From assembly GCF_023657595.1 (NCBI RefSeq), contig NZ_CP098323.1, forward strand, positions 3,806,001 to 3,870,000: a stretch of DNA of 64,000 nucleotides, written 5' to 3'. The position numbers were made by a program, and so were the translations under genes. Source of the stretch: Cytobacillus firmus. Lineage in GTDB: Bacteria > Bacillota > Bacilli > Bacillales > Cytobacillaceae. Below are positions 33,703-44,192 of the stretch, piece by piece (within the stretch, counting starts at the first letter, position 1; each line of letters begins with the position of its first letter). The notes below the pieces were generated by a model. The model saw nothing but the letters and a program-made list of their open reading frames with translations, had not been told where the DNA came from and made no database searches.

Positions 33703-35350
33703 ACTTCACATATTCCGCAACCCTATTCCTCCCAGCCTGCTTAGCTCCAACATATAAAGCTCTGTCAGCATGGCGTATGAGGGCCAGTGAATCATCGGCA
33801 TCATCTGGTGCAGCAGCTACCCCAATAGAAGCGGTTATATATACTTTTGTGTTGCTGCTTCTTCCATCGATGGTCTGTTTGAGTATAAATGGTCGATTGG
33901 CAATGGTCTGTCTGATAAGCTCGGCCCAGCCTATTGCATCTTCCTTGCTGGTATCAGGCATTAAGACAATAAATTCCTCGCCGCCATATCGGGCAGCAAT
34001 TCCAGCCGTATCAATCAAATTTGTCAGCCGATCAGCCAATTCACAGAGGATTTCATTTCCGCTCTGATGCCCATACGTATCGTTCACTTTTTTAAAATGA
34101 TCGATATCGAGTATGATGAGAGAGAGGAGATCCCTTGAACCATTATGCAATCTGCTGAACTCTTCATTTAGTTTCGCTTCTATATAGCGGTAATTATATA
34201 GTTTCGTAAGCGCACAGCGCTCGCTTTTGGCTTTTGTTTCTTCATAGTGCCTGGCATTCTCAATCGCTATTGCAAAATGCGAACATAATATATCGACAAT
34301 CATGAGCTGCGACTTTTCATATGCCCTCTTTTTCGTGGATGAAAGCAGCAGAATCCCCAATATTTCATTACTACGGACTATGGGAACGCAAATGATGCTC
34401 TCAGCATCTTCAGGCAAAAATTCCTTAGCAATGCTTTTCCATTTATTTTTCGAATGAAAAAGGACAGATTTTCCGGTTTCCAAAACCAATCCGCTGATTC
34501 CCTCATTTTTATTTGTTGGCATAAGATCATTCGGCTTAATTAGTTCATGCTCTTTCCGGTAAATGGAGTGAAGTTCATCATTGTCTTTGATATCAAGGAT
34601 ATAGGCATAATCAACAGGAACCATTTCGCTCAATTTCAAAATGAAAAGCTCCATAACCTCATTAACATCAAGATGCTCGGCCATTTTGTGACTAATTTCT
34701 GAGGCTTTTTGAAGGTAATCAATCACCTTTTCACTTGAGTAATAAAGATGAAGTATGGTTGAAAGACTTACAAATGGCACACCTACAATCAGGAGTGCAA
34801 GAATTCCCACTTCAGCATAGAGAATGTAAAGGATAAGGCCAATCGGGAATGTTATGAGTGAAGTGACCGTTTCCCAAATCAGGTCTTTTTCCAGAAAGGA
34901 TATTCTCCTGCCGTATAAGGCAGCCTGAATTACACTGATCAATATCTGATTTAGTGTAAAATGAATAACCGGATAGGCGGCCGCAACCCAGAAATACCGG
35001 GGTTCAGCAATCAAATCTATGCCTGTTTTTCCTCCCATTGCAAAGTAAGCCAGCCCGCTCAATAAAGAGACCGTAAAGAATAAAAGTGAGTTAAGCGGCA
35101 GACGAAACAACTGGTCTTTTTGTACTTTAAGTCTAATAAGAAGTACCAGGACACCCACCTGAACCATAACCATTTCAGCAAGAAGACCAAAGGTTAAGAA
35201 TACTGCCATGGAAACCCATTGAATCAAAAAGATTGGTGTATTATTGACAACCATCGGCATGGAAGAAACGAGAAACATTAAAATAAAAAAGGCAAATAAA
35301 CTGATTCCCTGTCCTGAAAGATCGGGAGGGTAAAAATGATAGGTTAGCAT
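33701..35350 (-). CDS. Membrane GAF-GGDEF protein, probable diguanylate cyclase
   Basis: Likely makes cyclic di-GMP. From the ATG at 35348-35350 it is 549 residues: about six to seven membrane helices (residues 1-210), a GAF sensor domain (about 230-365) and a GGDEF domain (about 385-549) with the active-site loop RYGGEEF and DIDHFKKVNDTYGH. The inhibitory RxxD site before GGEEF is absent (it reads IDTA). The frame continues upstream without a stop through KKIWLLWILLFPAGS, a plausible first membrane helix, to an ATA at 35414-35416 that sits 7 bases after a GGAGGAGGGG ribosome site; no ATG, GTG or TTG is in that stretch, so the true start may be ATA (571 residues). Lies between comC and folC. 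Confidence 0.88.
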   Translation of the reverse strand: MLTYHFYPPDLSGQGISLFAFFILMFLVSSMPMVVNNTPIFLIQWVSMAVFLTFGLLAEMVMVQVGVLVLLIRLKVQKDQLFRLPLNSLLFFTVSLLSGLAYFAMGGKTGIDLIAEPRYFWVAAAYPVIHFTLNQILISVIQAALYGRRISFLEKDLIWETVTSLITFPIGLILYILYAEVGILALLIVGVPFVSLSTILHLYYSSEKVIDYLQKASEISHKMAEHLDVNEVMELFILKLSEMVPVDYAYILDIKDNDELHSIYRKEHELIKPNDLMPTNKNEGISGLVLETGKSVLFHSKNKWKSIAKEFLPEDAESIICVPIVRSNEILGILLLSSTKKRAYEKSQLMIVDILCSHFAIAIENARHYEETKAKSERCALTKLYNYRYIEAKLNEEFSRLHNGSRDLLSLIILDIDHFKKVNDTYGHQSGNEILCELADRLTNLIDTAGIAARYGGEEFIVLMPDTSKEDAIGWAELIRQTIANRPFILKQTIDGRSSNTKVYITASIGVAAAPDDADDSLALIRHADRALYVGAKQAGRNRVAEYVK

Positions 35351-35500
35351 GGAACCTGCGGGAAATAGCAGTATCCATAATAACCATATTTTTTTCTTGG
35401 CTCGTGAACTAACTATCTTTTTTCCCCTCCTCCAATTTATTCAGGAAAATAGTCTGATAATAAAAATATTTTATCAAATTTTCTAACTTTTGTCATATTT

Positions 35501-36814
35501 TCATTGTTTGTTTTCCAAAAGTTTCAAAAGAACTGGCTTCACTTCTGACAGGAAGTAAAGGGATCCGGTTATGACAAGGACACTGTTTTTTCCTGATTCG
35601 CACACTTCAGTCTTCAATAGCTCTTTCCAATCTGTGTGAAATTGTTTCCTGCTGTTGTCACTGAGATTATATAAATCTTCAGCTGATGCTGCTCTCGGAA
35701 AGTGAAATTCTGTAAAGGTGATGGAGTCTGCAGCAGAGTCAAGCTTATTGATCATTTTATCAAGCTTTTTATCAGCCAGCGCAGCAAATATAATCTTTTT
35801 GCTTCGATCTCCAAAACGCTTCTCCAGCTCAGCAGTTAAAGCAGATATCCCTTCTTCATTATGTGCCCCATCTATTACCACCAGCGGGTCATGAGACACA
35901 ATTTCAAATCTGCCGGGCCAGAAGGCTGTTTTCAATCCGGCTCTTATGTGTTTCTCCTCTATTAAGAACGAATAAAACTTATTTAATAGCTCTGCTGCCA
36001 TTACAGCCAGGGATGCATTTTCAATCTGGTGTTTCCCGCTCATCCCTGTCTCAAGATCACGGAACTCCTGAAATACTGTCTCAAGGGAGAAAAACTCACC
36101 CTGGACCAGGGATTTATGATCCGAAATAGTAAATTCATTTCCCAGCTGATAAATCGGGGACTTTAAACCTAAAGCTTTATCTTGAATAACAGCGAGGGCT
36201 TCTTCCTGTTTAACAGCTGTAATAACACTGATACCAGGTTTAATGATTCCCGCTTTTTCAAAAGCGATTTTCTCATATGTATCCCCAAGTATGGCTGTAT
36301 GATCGAGCCCGATGCTTGTAATGATTGATAACACGGGATAGATGATATTAGTGGAGTCATATCTGCCCCCAAGCCCCACTTCAAACAATACAAGATCCAC
36401 TGGTCTTATATGACCAAAATATTGAAAAGCCATGGCGGTAATGATTTCAAACTCAGTTGGGCCGCCAAGTTCAGTCTGTTCCAATTCAACAGCCAGCGGA
36501 TATATATCATTAGCAAGCTGAACGAGATCGTCATCCCCAATTGGAGTTCCGTTAAGAGAAATGCGTTCATTAAAATTCTCAAAATATGGCGATGTAAACG
36601 TCCCGACCGAATAACCCGCCTCTTGAAGAATTGATCTCAAAAATGTGACTGTTGAGCCTTTCCCATTCGTTCCGCCAATATGAACAGACTTAATCCTTCT
36701 CTCCGGATGCCCGAGTTTTTCCATCATCCATTCCATTCTCTGCAGACCAGGTTTCATCCCCAGCCTAAGCCTTGAATGAATCCATCCAAGAGCTTCCTCA
36801 TAAGCAGTAAACAT
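35501..36814 (-). CDS. folC: Folylpolyglutamate synthase
   Basis: Adds glutamates to folates (and, in many bacteria, glutamate to dihydropteroate). 437 residues (430 in B. subtilis). Mur-ligase type ATP loop HIGGTNGKGSTVTFL at about 47-61, the FEVGLGGRYDSTN region, LDHTAILGDT, and the C-terminal VIDGAHNEEGISAL. Downstream of valS as in B. subtilis. Confidence 0.96.
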   Translation of the reverse strand: MFTAYEEALGWIHSRLRLGMKPGLQRMEWMMEKLGHPERRIKSVHIGGTNGKGSTVTFLRSILQEAGYSVGTFTSPYFENFNERISLNGTPIGDDDLVQLANDIYPLAVELEQTELGGPTEFEIITAMAFQYFGHIRPVDLVLFEVGLGGRYDSTNIIYPVLSIITSIGLDHTAILGDTYEKIAFEKAGIIKPGISVITAVKQEEALAVIQDKALGLKSPIYQLGNEFTISDHKSLVQGEFFSLETVFQEFRDLETGMSGKHQIENASLAVMAAELLNKFYSFLIEEKHIRAGLKTAFWPGRFEIVSHDPLVVIDGAHNEEGISALTAELEKRFGDRSKKIIFAALADKKLDKMINKLDSAADSITFTEFHFPRAASAEDLYNLSDNSRKQFHTDWKELLKTEVCESGKNSVLVITGSLYFLSEVKPVLLKLLENKQ

Positions 36815-36885
36815 CTATATGCACCTCCGTTATAACAGGAAGGAAGACGAATCCTTAATATGGACCCGCCTTCCGCAACTTTTAA

Positions 36886-39531
36886 TTATTCTCCTTTTAA
36901 CTCTCTAATGCGGGCTTCTACAGCTGCTCTCTTCTCGCTGTAGTCTTGTTCTTTTGCTTTCTCTTCTTCAATTACCTTTTCAGGCGCTTTTTTAATAAAG
37001 CCTTCATTTGAAAGTTTCTTTTGAACCCGTTCTACTTCTTTATTTAATTTATCCCATTCTTTCTGCAGTCTGGCCACTTCTTCTTCAATATTAATCAAGC
37101 CCTCAAGAGGCAGGATAATTTCTGCACCAGTCACAACTGCTGTCATCGCCTTATCAGGTGTTTCAACCTCTAAAGCCAGCACCAGTTCCTCAGGATTACA
37201 GAAGCGTTCAATATAGGCACTGTTATTTTCCAGTGTAGTAAGAATTTCCTGGTCTTTAGCCCTAACCATCATTTTAATTTTCTTGCTCATTGGCGTGTTC
37301 ACTTCAGCACGGCTGTTGCGGACAGAACGGATGATTTCAACAAGCAGCTTCATTTCATTTGCAGCCTGGTTGTCTGTGTATTCATCGTTTACAGCTGGCC
37401 ACTGAGCAACTGTGATGGATTCGCCTGAATGAGGAAGGTTCTGCCAAATTTCCTCCGTTATGAATGGCATAAATGGATGAAGCAGGCGCATTGTGTTATC
37501 CAGAACATATGCCAGGATGGAGCGCGTCGTTTTCTTGGCAGCTTCATCTTCTCCATAAAGGGGAAGCTTCGCCATTTCGATATACCAGTCGCAGAAATCA
37601 TCCCAGATGAAGTTGTAAAGCACTCGGCCAACCTCTCCAAACTCATAGCGGTCAGACAATCTTGTAACAGTCTCAATTGTTTCATTCAAACGGGTTAATA
37701 TCCACTTATCAGCAACAGACTTTTCACCGCTTAAATCAATTTCTTCGAATTTTAATCCATCCATATTCATTAAGGCAAAGCGGGATGCATTCCAGATTTT
37801 ATTGGCAAAGTTCCAGGTTGCCTCTACCTTTTCCATACTGAAACGAAGATCCTGTCCCGGCGAGCTTCCTGTAGAAAGGAAATAACGGAGTGAATCGGCA
37901 CCATACTGGTCGATTACATCCATTGGATCAACGCCATTTCCAAGGGACTTACTCATCTTGCGTCCCTGTGAGTCACGAACAAGTCCATGAATTAATACAT
38001 CCTGGAAAGGACGCTCTCCTGTAAATTCGAGACCTTGGAAGATCATTCGTGATACCCAGAAGAAAATGATGTCATAGCCTGTTACAAGAGCTGCTGTCGG
38101 ATAGTATCTCTTAAAGTCAGCAGATTCAGTATCCGGCCAGCCCATCGTTGAAAACGGCCATAATGCAGAACTGAACCATGTATCTAATACATCTTTATCC
38201 TGTTCCCAGTTTTCACTGTCTTCAGGAGCTTCATGACCTACGTAAACCTCACCAGTCTCCTTGTGATACCAGGCCGGGATGCGGTGTCCCCACCAAAGCT
38301 GGCGTGAAATGCACCAGTCGCGGATATTTTCCATCCAACGCAGATACGTTTTTTCAAATCGCTCCGGAACAAAGTTCACTTTTTCCTCTTTATTTTGAAG
38401 TGCGATGGCTTCATCTGCAAGAGGCTGCATTTTTACAAACCATTGTGTTGAAAGGTATGGTTCGACTACTGCACCGCTGCGCTCTGAATGGCCCACAGAA
38501 TGCATATGCTCTTCAATTTTGAAAAGAACTCCTTCTTCCTGAAGGTCCTTTACGATCTGCTTGCGGCATTCAAAGCGGTCCATACCCTGGTATTTACCGG
38601 CTCTCGTGTTCATCGTGCCGTCTTCATTCATTACAAGGATTCTTTCAAGATTGTGGCGGTTTCCGATTTCGAAATCATTTGGGTCATGAGCCGGTGTAAT
38701 TTTTACTGCACCTGACCCGAAATCCATTTCTACATAATCATCTGCAACAATCGGAATTTCCCGTCCTGTAATCGGCAGTTTAACCGTCTTGCCGATTAAA
38801 TGCTTATAACGCTCATCTTCCGGGTGTACTGCTACAGCTGTATCGCCAAGCATCGTTTCAGGGCGCGTAGTGGCAATTTCGATATGTCCCGAACCGTCTG
38901 TCAGTGGATATCTCATATGGTAGAAAGCACCTTGAACATCCTTATATATAACTTCGATATCAGAAAGGGCTGTTTTCGTAGACGGATCCCAGTTGATGAT
39001 GTACTCGCCGCGGTAAATCAGGCCTTTATTATAAAGTGAAACGAAAACCTCTCTAACAGCTTTTGATAAGCCTTCATCAAGGGTGAAGCGTTCACGGCTG
39101 TAATCAAGCCCTAATCCAAGCTTTGACCATTGCTGGCGGATATGGCTGGCATATTCCTCTTTCCATTTCCATGTTTCTTCCACAAATTTTTCACGGCCTA
39201 GATCATAGCGGCTTTTTCCATCATTGCGAAGCTTTTCTTCAACCTTTGCCTGCGTGGCGATACCTGCATGGTCCATTCCAGGAAGCCATAAAACATCGTA
39301 ACCCTGCATACGCTTCATTCGGGTGAGGATGTCCTGCAGCGTCGTATCCCATGCATGGCCGAGATGAAGCTTTCCTGTTACGTTTGGAGGCGGGATTACA
39401 ATTGTATACGGCTGCTTCGTTTCGTCATCTTTTGCCTCAAAGAACTTCCCTTCCAGCCACCAGTCATATCTTCCTTTTTCAATCGCCAGCGGATCATATT
39501 TCGTCGGCATTGTTAATTCATTGTTATCCAT
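36886..39531 (-). CDS. valS: Valyl-tRNA synthetase
   Basis: Class I synthetase, 881 residues (880 in B. subtilis). HIGH-type motif [13 protein letters not shown] near residue 50, editing domain with [22 protein letters not shown] motif [11 protein letters not shown] near 525, anticodon-binding domain, and a C-terminal coiled coil ([24 protein letters not shown]). Preceded by a T-box leader with a GUC specifier, so expression should rise when tRNA-Val is uncharged. Confidence 0.98.
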   Translation of the reverse strand: MDNNELTMPTKYDPLAIEKGRYDWWLEGKFFEAKDDETKQPYTIVIPPPNVTGKLHLGHAWDTTLQDILTRMKRMQGYDVLWLPGMDHAGIATQAKVEEKLRNDGKSRYDLGREKFVEETWKWKEEYASHIRQQWSKLGLGLDYSRERFTLDEGLSKAVREVFVSLYNKGLIYRGEYIINWDPSTKTALSDIEVIYKDVQGAFYHMRYPLTDGSGHIEIATTRPETMLGDTAVAVHPEDERYKHLIGKTVKLPITGREIPIVADDYVEMDFGSGAVKITPAHDPNDFEIGNRHNLERILVMNEDGTMNTRAGKYQGMDRFECRKQIVKDLQEEGVLFKIEEHMHSVGHSERSGAVVEPYLSTQWFVKMQPLADEAIALQNKEEKVNFVPERFEKTYLRWMENIRDWCISRQLWWGHRIPAWYHKETGEVYVGHEAPEDSENWEQDKDVLDTWFSSALWPFSTMGWPDTESADFKRYYPTAALVTGYDIIFFWVSRMIFQGLEFTGERPFQDVLIHGLVRDSQGRKMSKSLGNGVDPMDVIDQYGADSLRYFLSTGSSPGQDLRFSMEKVEATWNFANKIWNASRFALMNMDGLKFEEIDLSGEKSVADKWILTRLNETIETVTRLSDRYEFGEVGRVLYNFIWDDFCDWYIEMAKLPLYGEDEAAKKTTRSILAYVLDNTMRLLHPFMPFITEEIWQNLPHSGESITVAQWPAVNDEYTDNQAANEMKLLVEIIRSVRNSRAEVNTPMSKKIKMMVRAKDQEILTTLENNSAYIERFCNPEELVLALEVETPDKAMTAVVTGAEIILPLEGLINIEEEVARLQKEWDKLNKEVERVQKKLSNEGFIKKAPEKVIEEEKAKEQDYSEKRAAVEARIRELKGE

Positions 39532-39569
39532 ATGTCATACTTCCTTTCTAAAAGCAATCAGCAAAAATA

Positions 39570-39858
39570 AAAAAACTCCACTCGCCATAAAAGGACGAAT
39601 GGAGTTTGTTTCGCGGTACCACCTTTTTTTCAGCCACTCAAGAAAATCCCCAAAAGACATTCTAAATAGTGATTGACACTTATGCAGATAACGGATTTCC
39701 CGTCTTTTACTACTTGGCTTAAGCCTTTCGCAAAAGATGCTCTGGGGCGACCTTCCAACGGTTTTGCCTGGATAACCTTTCAGCTGCTGGTTTTCCTCTC
39801 TAAAAGGCAAATGGCCATTGTACTCTTCCCTGTCTTAGCATCGATATAAAGTTATATA
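39570..39858 (-). ncRNA. T-box leader of valS, GUC (valine) specifier
   Basis: Tandem evidence on the reverse strand: Stem I closed by GATGCT (39838-39843 region) with AGCATC near 39737; a valine codon GUC at 39749-39751 on its 3' side, the specifier position; the conserved T-box AGGTGGTACCGCGA at 39611-39624, whose UGGN pairs with the acceptor end of uncharged tRNA; and a terminator with AACTCC / GGAGTT stem ending in seven T (39570-39608). Confidence 0.93.
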
Positions 39859-39864
39859 TAAAAT

Positions 39865-39894
39865 ATACTACCGAAAAAAGACTGTTATAGTCAA
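39865..39894 (-). promoter_or_regulatory. valS promoter
   Basis: Reverse-strand TTGACT (39889-39894) and TAGTAT (39865-39870), 18-base spacer, just upstream of the T-box leader. Confidence 0.55.
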
Positions 39895-40028
39895 TAAGGA
39901 TATCCCAGTTTTTTATATATTATTCACTGTCTCCATTGAAGTGCTGATTAATCTGCCCTTATTCATTGCCGGGTGCGTGAATGTTATAGAGGGAAAAATG
40001 AAAATAGGCACTTTACGGAAAAAAGAAT

Positions 40029-40037
40029 CATAGGATA
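40029..40037 (+). promoter_or_regulatory. Candidate sigmaK-type promoter of the small membrane gene
   Basis: CATAGGATA fits the sigmaK -10 CATANNNTA, with an AC element (40010-40011) 17 bases upstream. It lies 35 bases before the start at 40072. Confidence 0.35.
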
Positions 40038-40071
40038 TATATAAGAACATTGGGAAAAGGGGTATGCACAA

Positions 40072-40263
40072 ATGAGAAGAAAATATAATCCATACACACT
40101 GCCTCCCTGGTTAAGAACTTTCAGGAATGTATGTGCACAATTCATTATCCCGTTCTGTGTGTTTCAAGGCATAAGAACCATATTATTGCCTACTACCTTC
40201 GATGTACTGCTGCTCTCGCTGTTCATCCTGATCGCTATCGCCTTTCATCTTCAATTGGTTTAG
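40072..40263 (+). CDS. Small membrane protein, function unknown
   Basis: 63 residues with a basic N-terminus (MRRKYNPYTLPPWLR) and one or two hydrophobic segments (residues about 23-35 and 43-61). ATG with AAAAGGGG nine bases upstream. It sits alone on the forward strand in the gap between valS and ysxE, both transcribed the other way. I do not recognise a family. A possible sporulation promoter upstream and the neighbouring coat genes hint at a spore role, which is only inference. Confidence 0.6.
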   Translation: MRRKYNPYTLPPWLRTFRNVCAQFIIPFCVFQGIRTILLPTTFDVLLLSLFILIAIAFHLQLV

Positions 40264-40292
40264 GAGCCCGCTTTCTTCAGCTTTGGGCTCCT
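40262..40292. terminator. Hairpin between the small membrane gene and ysxE
   Basis: AGGAGCCC / GGGCTCCT 8-bp perfect stem. It lies over the ends of the two convergent genes; neither side has a strong T run, so it is a weak terminator candidate. Confidence 0.45.
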
Positions 40293-41344
40293 TCCTGTGT
40301 CTGAGCTTCTGCTGCGGCTTTGGCTTCCTGCTTTTGCCTCTCAATCTCATCGATTCTCATAACAGCATATTCAATATTTTTTAAAAGCCAGTACTGCCTT
40401 TGCAGATGCTGAACCGCCTTTCTCTCTCCTCTCTTTCCTTCCCCTTTATAATATTGTTCGCAAGCTTTGATAATCGGACCCGGATGAGCAAAGTAGCTTT
40501 GAAACAGCAGCATCTCGTCGTCCCTGAAGGGAAAGTACTTCATATATGTGTATATCCATTCTACACTTTCTTCCGATCTTTTTGGATATGTTTTCAGTGT
40601 TCTTGATAAAAACGGCAACAAATCATGGAGCGGCGATCCCTGTCTTGCATTTTCGAAATTTGTGAAGTAGCCATATCCCCTATCATCGTATAAAAAATGT
40701 TCGGTTGAAACTTTTCCATGAATGATGACCGTACGTGCTTTTTCACTTTCCTTTGTTTTTTCATACCAATCCTTAAATTTGTTTGTGGAGAATTTTAGTG
40801 CCTGGCTGACATCATGGTAGTATAGGGAAAACATTAGCTCAAAAGGAGACATATACTCTTTTCGTTCGCAGGCCTCGATGAATCCCTCCAAAAACTCCTT
40901 TTCCTTCTCCCATTCCTGTAAGGTATTTTCGTAATGTTCAGTACGGTCTTCTTTTTTTATAGGAACTTCCCGTGAGGACAATGTGTGGAGTCTTGCCAAT
41001 TCCCTAATCATCTGCTGATGCCGCTCAAATCTGTCCTCCTTTTCTTCATTGGACATCCAGGGCATTAAATAAAATAATTCATTCTGATGGAGCACAGCAT
41101 ATCTCCCGTCCACCGTTGGGTAAATAGGAACTATTCTGTTATAGCCTTTTTGAAAGAGTGTTTGTACATGCCTTATAAAGTCCGCTCCACGCTGAGGCTT
41201 TATTTTTTTCAAAGCAAACACGCCTTTGCTGCTGTAAACCTTCTGAACTCTCCCAAAATCCTCTACAAAATGCGGCTCTAATGAATAATGTTTTAAAATG
41301 GGAGAGACTTTCTGCAGCCGATTTTTTTCTTCCACCTTAACCAC
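40277..41344 (-). CDS. ysxE: YsxE, CotS-family spore-coat protein
   Basis: 355 residues (342 in B. subtilis), kinase-like APH fold. Unlike the kinase-like protein at 7891-8880, the catalytic loop is degenerate: HGK (209-211) replaces HGD, the expected Asn is H216 and the DFD motif reads NFE. It is therefore probably a pseudokinase with a structural role in the coat; in B. subtilis YsxE belongs to the SpoVID-dependent coat layer. The C-terminus is an Ala/Gln-rich tail. Encoded directly downstream of spoVID. Confidence 0.9.
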   Translation of the reverse strand: MVKVEEKNRLQKVSPILKHYSLEPHFVEDFGRVQKVYSSKGVFALKKIKPQRGADFIRHVQTLFQKGYNRIVPIYPTVDGRYAVLHQNELFYLMPWMSNEEKEDRFERHQQMIRELARLHTLSSREVPIKKEDRTEHYENTLQEWEKEKEFLEGFIEACERKEYMSPFELMFSLYYHDVSQALKFSTNKFKDWYEKTKESEKARTVIIHGKVSTEHFLYDDRGYGYFTNFENARQGSPLHDLLPFLSRTLKTYPKRSEESVEWIYTYMKYFPFRDDEMLLFQSYFAHPGPIIKACEQYYKGEGKRGERKAVQHLQRQYWLLKNIEYAVMRIDEIERQKQEAKAAAEAQTQEGAQS

Positions 41345-41428
41345 TCACTTTCCAGAATGAAAAAATATATATTGGTCAAACAAAAATAGCTGAGCGGGTT
41401 ATCAATACCTGCTCAGCCTTTTAACCTT

Positions 41429-42706
41429 TTAATGGGCTACCGCAACAGGAATGTACAGCACTTGCCCTTCATAAATATCCTGATTAATTTCCAGATGATT
41501 CACCCTTAATAGCTGCTGAGCCGGTATATCATACCTTTCAGCAATGGCATCAATTGTGTCACCGTTCTGCACAATGCAAACCTTGAGTTTAACATGTTCT
41601 TCCGACTCTTCCTTGCGGGCAAAAAACTCAGTTAACGACATGCTTTTCTTTTTGGAGATTTTCTTTTTCTTAGCTTCCTGTTCTGAAGAGGATGATGATT
41701 CCTCTGTTTCCTCAGGGGTTTGCTGTGCAGCTGCCTGGACAGGTTTCTTTTCAAAAGAGGGGCTATCCGATTCAGATGCTTCCGTCATTTGATAAATTTC
41801 CTGTGCAGTTGGCGGTGTTTCCTCTTCACTGCGCTGAGAAGAGAAAGATATTTCCGGTGCAGTTTTTTGCGTTTGTTCTTCTTGCGGCTGGTCTTGTGTT
41901 ACTTCAAGCGCTGCCGGCACTGCAGGTTTGATGACTTCCTGCTCTTCCGTTTCAGGCTGCTTTCTTGCCTCTGCCTCAAATGGGATATATACCTCAGCTG
42001 TCTCCGGCTGCTCTTCCAGCTGTTCCTCTTCCCGTATATCTTCCTCGGCACCAGCGAATACCTGCTCAGCGGATGCCCGTTCCTCCCTTTCTTCCTCCTG
42101 CTCCTGTTCTTCCTGCTGATAAGACGGCCATTCCTGCAGAATCGGCTCTTCTTCCTCTGTCTCCTCCACCGCTTCAGGAGATCTGTACAGAGGCTCTAAT
42201 TCTTCAATTTCAGGTTCAATTTCAGTTTCAGGTTCAATTTCTTCCTCCCATACTTGAACAGGCACATGCTGCTGATCGCCATATAATCCTGTTATGGTTA
42301 AATTAGCTGTCAGCTTCATACAGCTTCTTTCCGGCAGAACATAATCGAAGGACTCTACCGCAACGTCAATATCGTAAATGCTTTGGATTCTATTATTCGG
42401 AATGGTGATATCGACAGGAAAATAATGCTTGAATTCACAAATTCCTTCTCCCCGTTCTTCGATTGTCTGAACGAACTTGGTAACTGCAAAATCCTCTTGT
42501 TCTTCCTCGGATGCTTCTTCATCGCTGCGTCTATACTCACCCGCCAGTTCCAGTGCTCCCTGGATTGTTACATATTGATCGCTTTCCTGAATCGTTATAT
42601 TGGGGTCTAACGAGATGGAAATCAGGTCTGATACTTCCTGTCCTTTTTGAAACCATACTGATTCTTCTAAAGAAAATCGTAAGCACGATGGATTCCCCTG
42701 AGACAA
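41429..42706 (-). CDS. spoVID: SpoVID, coat encasement protein
   Basis: Morphogenetic protein needed for the coat to surround the forespore; it binds SafA and SpoIVA. I start it at TTG 42704-42706 (425 residues, MSQGNPSCLRFSLEESVWF), 5 bases after GGGAGGAG; the ATG at 42742 lies upstream of that site. The conserved N-terminal domain covers residues 1-155, a very Glu-rich low-complexity middle follows, and a LysM domain is at the C-terminus (CIVQNGDTIDAIAERYDIP). It is shorter than the 575 residues of B. subtilis, mainly in the acidic middle. Confidence 0.93.
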   Translation of the reverse strand: MSQGNPSCLRFSLEESVWFQKGQEVSDLISISLDPNITIQESDQYVTIQGALELAGEYRRSDEEASEEEQEDFAVTKFVQTIEERGEGICEFKHYFPVDITIPNNRIQSIYDIDVAVESFDYVLPERSCMKLTANLTITGLYGDQQHVPVQVWEEEIEPETEIEPEIEELEPLYRSPEAVEETEEEEPILQEWPSYQQEEQEQEEEREERASAEQVFAGAEEDIREEEQLEEQPETAEVYIPFEAEARKQPETEEQEVIKPAVPAALEVTQDQPQEEQTQKTAPEISFSSQRSEEETPPTAQEIYQMTEASESDSPSFEKKPVQAAAQQTPEETEESSSSSEQEAKKKKISKKKSMSLTEFFARKEESEEHVKLKVCIVQNGDTIDAIAERYDIPAQQLLRVNHLEINQDIYEGQVLYIPVAVAH

Positions 42707-42813
42707 AGCGACTCCTCCCTTCGAATCTTTGCGTTTAATCACTATGTCATTAACAATCCTATGAGGGATGAGGATACTTTATGATTAGAAAAATAGCGCT
42801 TAATGGGAATATG

Positions 42814-42841
42814 AAAAACACTCATCAAAAATGATGAGTGT
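42814..42841 (-). terminator. Terminator of the hem operon
   Basis: ACACTCATCA / TGATGAGTGT 10-bp stem, 4-base loop, five T on the reverse strand, just after hemL. Confidence 0.88.
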
Positions 42842-42851
42842 CAGGTTTTGC

Positions 42852-44138
42852 TTATTTTAATTTGGAGAATGCCTGTTCAGCAGCCAGGATTGTTTTTTCG
42901 ATATCCTCATCTGTATGTGCAGTTGAGAGGAAGAGTCCTTCGAATTGGGATGGCGGCAGGAAGACTCCCTGGTTTGCCATTTCCCTGTAGTATTCTGCAA
43001 AGAATTCTAGGTTGGATGTTTTGGCTTTTTCATAGTTAATAACGTCTTCATTTGTAAAGAAGATGCCGATCATGGATCCGGCACGGTTGATGGTGTGCGG
43101 GATATCATATTTTTCAGCAGCTGCCTTAAGCCCTTCTTCCAGTCTGTCTGCTTTTCTTTCAAATTCTTTGTAGGAATCCGGTGTCAGCTGGCTTAAAGTC
43201 TCGAAACCGGCTGTCATGGCAAGAGGATTTCCTGATAATGTTCCTGCCTGGTAAATTGGGCCGCTTGGTGCAATCTGCTTCATTATTTCAGCTTTTCCGC
43301 CATATGCACCGACTGGGAGACCGCCGCCAATAACTTTTCCAAGACATGTAATGTCCGGAGTCACCCCAAAATAGCCCTGCGCACAATTGTAGCCAACGCG
43401 GAATCCGGTCATTACTTCATCAAAAATAAGCAGGGATCCGCTTTGCTCTGTAATTTCCCTTAAGCCTTCAAGGAAGCCTGGCTGTGGAGGAACGACTCCC
43501 ATATTTCCAGCTACCGGCTCCACAATCACACCTGCAATATCATCTCCGAATTGTTCGAAGGCATATCTTACACTTTCAAGATCATTATAAGGAACTGTAA
43601 TCGTGTTTTTAGCAACACCTTCAGGAACCCCCGGACTGTCAGGCAGCCCCAATGTTGCTACACCAGAGCCGGCTTTGATTAGAAGAGAATCGCCGTGGCC
43701 ATGATAGCAGCCTTCAAATTTCATTATTTTATTCCGGCCGGTATATCCTCGGGCAAGTCTTAAAGCACTCATGGTAGCTTCTGTTCCGGAAGAAACCATC
43801 CGCACCACTTCGATGGATGGGACGCGCTCAATAACAAGCTTAGCAAGCTCGTTTTCAATTTCAGTTGGAGCTCCGAAGCTTGTCCCCATTTCAGCTACTT
43901 TTTTAATACCCTCGACCACACGTTCATTCGTATGACCCAGAATTAAGGGGCCCCAGGACAATACATAATCGATATATTCATTGCCATCGATATCGTAGAT
44001 TTTAGAGCCGCGTCCGCGTTCCATAAAAATGGGATCCATATTAACCGATTTAAAGGCACGTACAGGAGAGTTTACTCCTCCAGGCATCAATTCGCTTGCC
44101 TCTTTAAAAGCCTTGTTAGATTTTTCATAAGAGCGCAT
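42852..44138 (-). CDS. hemL: Glutamate-1-semialdehyde 2,1-aminomutase
   Basis: PLP enzyme making 5-aminolevulinate from glutamate-1-semialdehyde, second step of the C5 haem pathway. 428 residues (430 in B. subtilis). [11 protein letters not shown] near the N-terminus, [23 protein letters not shown] and the PLP lysine in [12 protein letters not shown]. Last gene of hemAXCDBL, followed by a terminator. Confidence 0.97.
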   Translation of the reverse strand: MRSYEKSNKAFKEASELMPGGVNSPVRAFKSVNMDPIFMERGRGSKIYDIDGNEYIDYVLSWGPLILGHTNERVVEGIKKVAEMGTSFGAPTEIENELAKLVIERVPSIEVVRMVSSGTEATMSALRLARGYTGRNKIMKFEGCYHGHGDSLLIKAGSGVATLGLPDSPGVPEGVAKNTITVPYNDLESVRYAFEQFGDDIAGVIVEPVAGNMGVVPPQPGFLEGLREITEQSGSLLIFDEVMTGFRVGYNCAQGYFGVTPDITCLGKVIGGGLPVGAYGGKAEIMKQIAPSGPIYQAGTLSGNPLAMTAGFETLSQLTPDSYKEFERKADRLEEGLKAAAEKYDIPHTINRAGSMIGIFFTNEDVINYEKAKTSNLEFFAEYYREMANQGVFLPPSQFEGLFLSTAHTDEDIEKTILAAEQAFSKLK

Positions 44139-44192
44139 GTCATCCCTCTTTTCAATTTAATAAGGAGTTTCATTAACTAATGATCTGCAGTT

